Shown here piece by piece: positions 6,171-9,925 of a stretch of 9,925 nt of DNA; position 1 is the first letter of the stretch, and each line of letters opens with the position of its first letter. The notes under the pieces are model-generated. The model saw only the letters and a program-made list of their open reading frames with translations. It was not told the DNA's origin and did no database searches. The stretch comes from Desulfuromusa sp. Lineage in GTDB: Bacteria > Desulfobacterota > Desulfuromonadia > Desulfuromonadales > Geopsychrobacteraceae. The stretch spans positions 1 to 9,925 of the forward strand of contig JAOZLQ010000081.1 of assembly GCA_029934755.1 (NCBI GenBank), in the 5' to 3' direction. The position numbers were made by a program, and so were the translations under genes.

Positions 6171-6188
6171 CGACACATTCAATAGAAT
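6160..6188 (+). promoter_or_regulatory. Possible ntrY promoter overlapping the terminator
   Basis: TTGTTT (6160-6165) lies 17 bases before TAGAAT (6183-6188). The -35 is in the right arm of the hairpin. After a terminator this efficient, ntrYX needs its own promoter in the roughly 55 bases before its ATG, and this is the best match I see. No sigma-54 -24/-12 motif is visible. Confidence 0.3.
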
Positions 6189-6225
6189 TAATACCTTCTA
6201 TTTGCAGATTTTATCAGGGTGGGGC

Positions 6226-8463
6226 ATGACGACTGATTTAGCAGAACCACAAGTTAAAAAAAAACCTCGCAGCAAACGTCGGGAATGGATACTTATATTT
6301 TTTGCCATTCTCCTGCTGATATTAATTCCTCAGTTGGAAACCCGCCTTGTTGAACTAACTTCTCAGCTCCAAATTAGCAACAGCATCATTGCCCTTGCAG
6401 TTATTAACCTGAATATCCTGCTGGTTCTTCTTTTTCTTTTTCTTATTTTCCGCAATATTTTCAAACTTATTCTTGAGCGACGACGTGGCGTTCCCGGGGC
6501 AAAACTCCGTAGTAAACTGGTTGGAGCATTTATTGCCCTGTCACTGGTTCCGACAATGCTATTATTTTTTGTATCAGCAGGGTTCATCAGCAGCAGCATC
6601 GACAACTGGTTTAGTACTCAAGTGGAAAAAGCATTGGATGAATCCCTGGACGTAGCACAAACGTACTATAGAAACTCTGAAGCAAATGCTCTTTACTACG
6701 CAGACCAATTAAGCAACCGCATCAAAGAAGGTAAGTTTCTCAACGAAGAAAATCTACCGCAATTAAAGCTACTAATAAAAGAGAAGCAGGAAGAATATAA
6801 CCTTGGCATTGTTGAGGTATTTTCCTCAACTCAAGAAGAATTAGTCAGGGTTGCAAATCCAAAACTACCCATCATCGAAATCACAACAGCAAGTTCTGAC
6901 CCTGTTCGGGAAGGACTTCAGGGAATTCGTTTTTCACAGATAACCCCGGTAGGTAAGGCGGATTTAATCCGCGGTATTGTCCCTGTCCAGTCCAACTGGA
7001 ACCCGAAGGATATTGTTGGCGTTGTTGTGGTTAACTATTATGTGCCCTACTCTTTGATCAACAAAATGAAAGAAATTTCTTCCTCCGTTGATCAGTATAA
7101 AATCACTAAATCAATAAAAGGACAGATCCAACAAAGCTATGTCATCGTTCTCCTTCTCATTGCATTGATTATAATTTTTCTGGCGACGTGGTTTGGATTC
7201 CATCTCGCTAGTAGTATTACAGTCCCCATTCAAGAATTGGCAACAGCAACAACAAAAGTTGCATCAGGTGACTTAGATATTCAATTACAAACCCGTAGTA
7301 CCGACGAAATTGGTACTTTGGTCAATGCCTTTAATAAGATGACAACCGACCTACGACAAGGGCGTATTGAAGTTATTTCTACAAATCAAGAACTTCAAAA
7401 ATCAAACCTTGAATTGGATCGTCGGCGCGACTACATGGAAATTGTTTTAGCCAACGTCACGGCTGGCGTCATCTCTATTGATCGCTCAGGACATCTGACA
7501 ACTATCAATAAATCTGCAGAAAACTTACTCCATTTCAATGCAGAGAAGATGCTCGGTAAAGATTTTCGAGATGTTATCCCCAATAGCTATATGCCAAAAA
7601 TCATGGAGCTGTTAAAGGAACTTTTCTATTCAGAACGAGGAACAGTACGCCAACAAATGACCATCCCTATCGGCAACGATAAATACACATTGATGCTCAA
7701 CTTAACAACGTTGCGTGACAAGCAAAATAATTTTCTCGGTACGGTAGTTGTGTTTGATGACTTGACTCAACTGTTTAAAGCTCAACGCATGGCAGCATGG
7801 AGAGAGGTTGCCAGAAGAATTGCTCACGAAATAAAGAACCCATTAACACCCATCCAACTATCCGCCCAACGTCTTCGAAGACGCTATCTAAAGAACTTTA
7901 CAGAGGATGACAATGTCTTTGATGATTGTACAAAGATGATCAGTGACCAAGTTGATGAGTTGAAAAATCTTGTCAATGAATTTTCTAACTTTGCTCGGAT
8001 GCCGGCAACTAAACCAAGTGAAAACAACCTGAATGAAGTTATTAATGAATGTTTCATATTATACAGTGAAGCACATAAAAACATATCTTTTCAGCATTCA
8101 CTAGATCAGAATCTACCCAATACGTTATTTGATCGGGAGCAAATTAAAAGGGTCATTATCAATTTATTTGAAAATGCTATTGCAGCAATTGGTGAAGTTG
8201 GAACCATTCGGCTTGAATCCGTCTACAATCATGAACTAAGAATTATTACTCTTACAATTGCTGATTCAGGCTGTGGAATTCCTGCAGAAGATAAAGCACG
8301 TTTATTTGAACCTTATTTCTCCACCAAAAAAACAGGAACTGGTTTAGGTTTGGCTATTGTAGCGACCATTATAGCAGACCATAATGGCTATATTCGAGTA
8401 AGAGACAACAACCCCAAAGGTTCTATTTTTATAATTGAACTCCCCGCAACTAATCTCAGATAA
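6226..8463 (+). CDS. ntrY: NtrY-type membrane sensor histidine kinase
   Basis: The 745-residue kinase has hydrophobic segments at about 21-36, 52-79, 97-122 and 304-328; the large extracytoplasmic loop lies between the last two. A HAMP domain (about 326-380, TVPIQELATATTKVASGDL) and a PAS domain (about 400-515, MEIVLANVTAGVISIDRSG to VVVFDDLT) follow. HisKA has H534 in REVARRIAHEIKNPLTPIQL, a typical NtrY H-box. The ATPase domain shows N650 (FENAIAAI), DSGCGI (680-685), FEPYFSTKKTG and TGLGLA. The signal is unknown; NtrY proteins are tied to nitrogen, redox or envelope responses in different bacteria. The start is ATG 6226, with AGGG about 7 bases upstream. An in-frame TTG at 6004 would read through the tRNA and terminator and is rejected. 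It is followed by ntrX after 11 bases. Confidence 0.93.
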   Translation: MTTDLAEPQVKKKPRSKRREWILIFFAILLLILIPQLETRLVELTSQLQISNSIIALAVINLNILLVLLFLFLIFRNIFKLILERRRGVPGAKLRSKLVGAFIALSLVPTMLLFFVSAGFISSSIDNWFSTQVEKALDESLDVAQTYYRNSEANALYYADQLSNRIKEGKFLNEENLPQLKLLIKEKQEEYNLGIVEVFSSTQEELVRVANPKLPIIEITTASSDPVREGLQGIRFSQITPVGKADLIRGIVPVQSNWNPKDIVGVVVVNYYVPYSLINKMKEISSSVDQYKITKSIKGQIQQSYVIVLLLIALIIIFLATWFGFHLASSITVPIQELATATTKVASGDLDIQLQTRSTDEIGTLVNAFNKMTTDLRQGRIEVISTNQELQKSNLELDRRRDYMEIVLANVTAGVISIDRSGHLTTINKSAENLLHFNAEKMLGKDFRDVIPNSYMPKIMELLKELFYSERGTVRQQMTIPIGNDKYTLMLNLTTLRDKQNNFLGTVVVFDDLTQLFKAQRMAAWREVARRIAHEIKNPLTPIQLSAQRLRRRYLKNFTEDDNVFDDCTKMISDQVDELKNLVNEFSNFARMPATKPSENNLNEVINECFILYSEAHKNISFQHSLDQNLPNTLFDREQIKRVIINLFENAIAAIGEVGTIRLESVYNHELRIITLTIADSGCGIPAEDKARLFEPYFSTKKTGTGLGLAIVATIIADHNGYIRVRDNNPKGSIFIIELPATNLR

Positions 8464-8474
8464 GGATATTCGAG

Positions 8475-9839
8475 ATGAAAAGTATTCTCATCGTTGACGA
8501 TGAAAACAGTATTCGTCAAAGTCTAGAAGGCATCCTTGAAGATGAAGGATTTAGGACCTTATTTGCAGCAACAGGAGAAGAATGCCTCAATTTGATTCAG
8601 ATTGAGGATCCAGATCTAATTTTACTGGACATATGGATGCCTGGGATAGATGGACTGGAAACACTTAAAAAAATAAAACAGACGCGACCTCAACAACTAG
8701 TTGTCATGATGAGCGGACACGGGTCAATAGAAACAGCTGTCAAAGCAACTCGACTCGGTGCTTTCGATTTTATTGAGAAACCCCTCTCGCTTGAAAAGGT
8801 TTTGTTATCAATTCAAAATGCCATGAAAATTGGTCAACTGGTTGCTGAAAACCGAGCTTTAAAAGAAAAGATTGGCCATGATTATCAGATGATCGGAAAT
8901 AGTTCAGCAATAGACCAACTCAAGCAACAAATCAAGATGGCAGCACCAAGCGCAGGATGGGTTCTTATAAGTGGAGAAAATGGGACGGGTAAGGAACTTG
9001 TTGCTCGAGCAATTCATCAGCAATCAACAAGATCAGAGAAACCCTTCATTGAAATAAATTGTGCCGCGATCCCTGAAGAACTCATTGAATCAGAACTTTT
9101 TGGGCATGAAAAGGGCGCATTTACCGGCGCAACTGCAGCACGAAAGGGTAAGTTCGATCAAGCTAATGGAGGAACTCTTTTCCTCGACGAAATTGGAGAT
9201 ATGAGCTTAAAAACTCAGGCCAAAATATTGCGGATACTACAGGAACATAAATTTGACCGGGTCGGAGGAAACAGAACCATAGAAGTTGATGTCCGAGTTA
9301 TCGCAGCAACTAATAAAGATCTACAGAAAGAAATAAAATCTGGAGAGTTCAGAGAAGATCTTTTTTTTCGTCTTAATGTCCTCCCATTTCAGGTTCCGCC
9401 ATTACGTAATCGTAAAGATGATATTCCTCGGCTGTGTAATCACTTTCTACGCTTTTTTTGCGGTAAAGAAAGCCGTGAGATAAAATCAATCTCCGATGAA
9501 GCATTAAAGGCTTTAATAGCCTATAATTGGCCTGGAAACGTTAGAGAATTAAAAAATCTAATTGAAAGGCTGGTCATTATGACCCCAGGGAAAACTATTA
9601 ACCCCTCTGACCTCCCACTTGGAATCAATCAAATAAATCCTCAAAGAGAAACGCCTGACCTTGGTAGCACAGTGCTACCTAACTCATACCGTGAAGCAAA
9701 AGAGGTTTTTGAAAAACAATTTTTACGGGAGAAACTTAGGAAAAACGATTGGAATGTTTCCAAAACAGCAGAAGAGATTGGTCTAGAACGCTCCAATCTC
9801 CATAGAAAAATTAAAAATCACCAAATTGAACCATCATAA
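8475..9839 (+). CDS. ntrX: NtrX-type sigma-54-dependent response regulator
   Basis: The 454-residue regulator has three domains. The receiver (1-120) has D8/D9, phospho-acceptor D52 and K102. The AAA+ domain (about 140-370) has Walker A GENGTGKE (167-174), the sigma-54 contact loop GAFTGA (214-219), Walker B GGTLFLDEIGD (232-242) and a REDLFFRLNVLP region. A C-terminal Fis-type helix-turn-helix (about 424-448) has WNVSKTAEEIGLERSNLHRK. It would be phosphorylated by the kinase encoded 11 bases upstream and activate sigma-54 promoters. All motifs needed for sigma-54 activation are intact, unlike alpha-proteobacterial NtrX proteins that lack GAFTGA. ATG 8475 has AAGG 9 bases upstream. A strong terminator follows, so this is the last gene of the operon. 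A generic NtrC-family regulator is the only alternative. Confidence 0.93.
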   Translation: MKSILIVDDENSIRQSLEGILEDEGFRTLFAATGEECLNLIQIEDPDLILLDIWMPGIDGLETLKKIKQTRPQQLVVMMSGHGSIETAVKATRLGAFDFIEKPLSLEKVLLSIQNAMKIGQLVAENRALKEKIGHDYQMIGNSSAIDQLKQQIKMAAPSAGWVLISGENGTGKELVARAIHQQSTRSEKPFIEINCAAIPEELIESELFGHEKGAFTGATAARKGKFDQANGGTLFLDEIGDMSLKTQAKILRILQEHKFDRVGGNRTIEVDVRVIAATNKDLQKEIKSGEFREDLFFRLNVLPFQVPPLRNRKDDIPRLCNHFLRFFCGKESREIKSISDEALKALIAYNWPGNVRELKNLIERLVIMTPGKTINPSDLPLGINQINPQRETPDLGSTVLPNSYREAKEVFEKQFLREKLRKNDWNVSKTAEEIGLERSNLHRKIKNHQIEPS

Positions 9840-9870
9840 ACCCTACATCGTCTTCTCTTTCACAAAACAC

Positions 9871-9907
9871 AAAAACCCCATCCCGAATATTTCAGGATGG
9901 GGTTTTT
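9871..9907 (+). terminator. Intrinsic terminator of ntrYX
   Basis: AAAAACCCCATCC (9871-9883) pairs with GGATGGGGTTTTT (9895-9907), a 13-bp stem ending in a T-run, 31 bases after the ntrX stop. The A-rich left side would also allow termination from the other strand. Confidence 0.92.
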
Positions 9908-9925
9908 CAGATAATTTCGGCAGCG

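Noticed and set aside
6473..6655. Short plus-strand frame inside ntrY, and similar minus-strand frames at 6363-6605 and 7884-8084
   Set aside because: They lie wholly within the conserved NtrY coding frame and show no independent signals.
3957..8351. Near-identical words FxPYFSTKxTGxGLGLA in both kinases, considered as a repeat
   Set aside because: This is the ordinary conserved F/G2 region of histidine-kinase ATPase domains; the DNA itself is not repeated.

Overview
The window looks like chromosomal DNA from a Gram-negative delta-proteobacterium of the Desulfuromonadales / Geobacter kind. The reasons are a TonB-dependent outer-membrane receptor, an NtrY-NtrX pair with a sigma-54 activator, a PerR-rubrerythrin oxidative-stress pair typical of anaerobes, a hybrid kinase with a PAS/HDFNN style I associate with that group, and a tRNA-Thr with encoded CCA and a U discriminator. 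By eye the DNA is somewhat AT-rich (near 40% GC, not counted). The taxonomic assignment is inference.

Layout. Positions 1-2991 (minus strand) hold a tightly packed operon that reads leftwards: TonB-dependent receptor, YfiR-family periplasmic protein (4-base overlap), then a CHASE8-type membrane sensor (1-base gap) cut off by the window edge. A strong sigma-70 promoter with an inverted repeat around its -10 box drives it (3030-3063). Divergent from it, 3186-4541 (plus) is a hybrid histidine kinase/receiver that starts in the middle of a PAS domain and appears to have lost its N-terminus. A bidirectional terminator (4556-4589) separates it from the convergent rubrerythrin gene (4612-5190, minus). 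Upstream of rubrerythrin is a PerR/Fur-family regulator (5457-5888, minus). Both minus-strand genes are preceded by the same PerR-box-like sequence. tRNA-Thr(CGU) follows on the plus strand (6046-6121) with a perfect 21-bp terminator hairpin, then the ntrY-ntrX two-component operon (6226-9839) and its terminator (9871-9907).

How the genes may work together. The first operon reads as an envelope-signalling chain: outer-membrane receptor, periplasmic YfiR-type modulator, inner-membrane CHASE8 sensor whose output domain lies outside the window. In Pseudomonas YfiBNR the outer-membrane element is the lipoprotein YfiB; here a TonB-type receptor takes that place in the operon. PerR with rubrerythrin forms a peroxide-sensing and detoxifying unit, apparently with PerR autoregulation. 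NtrY-NtrX is a membrane kinase with its sigma-54-dependent activator.

The most notable points are the receptor-YfiR-CHASE8 module, the decapitated hybrid kinase, and the matched operators at perR and rubrerythrin. I see no mobile element, CRISPR array or clearly unprecedented system.
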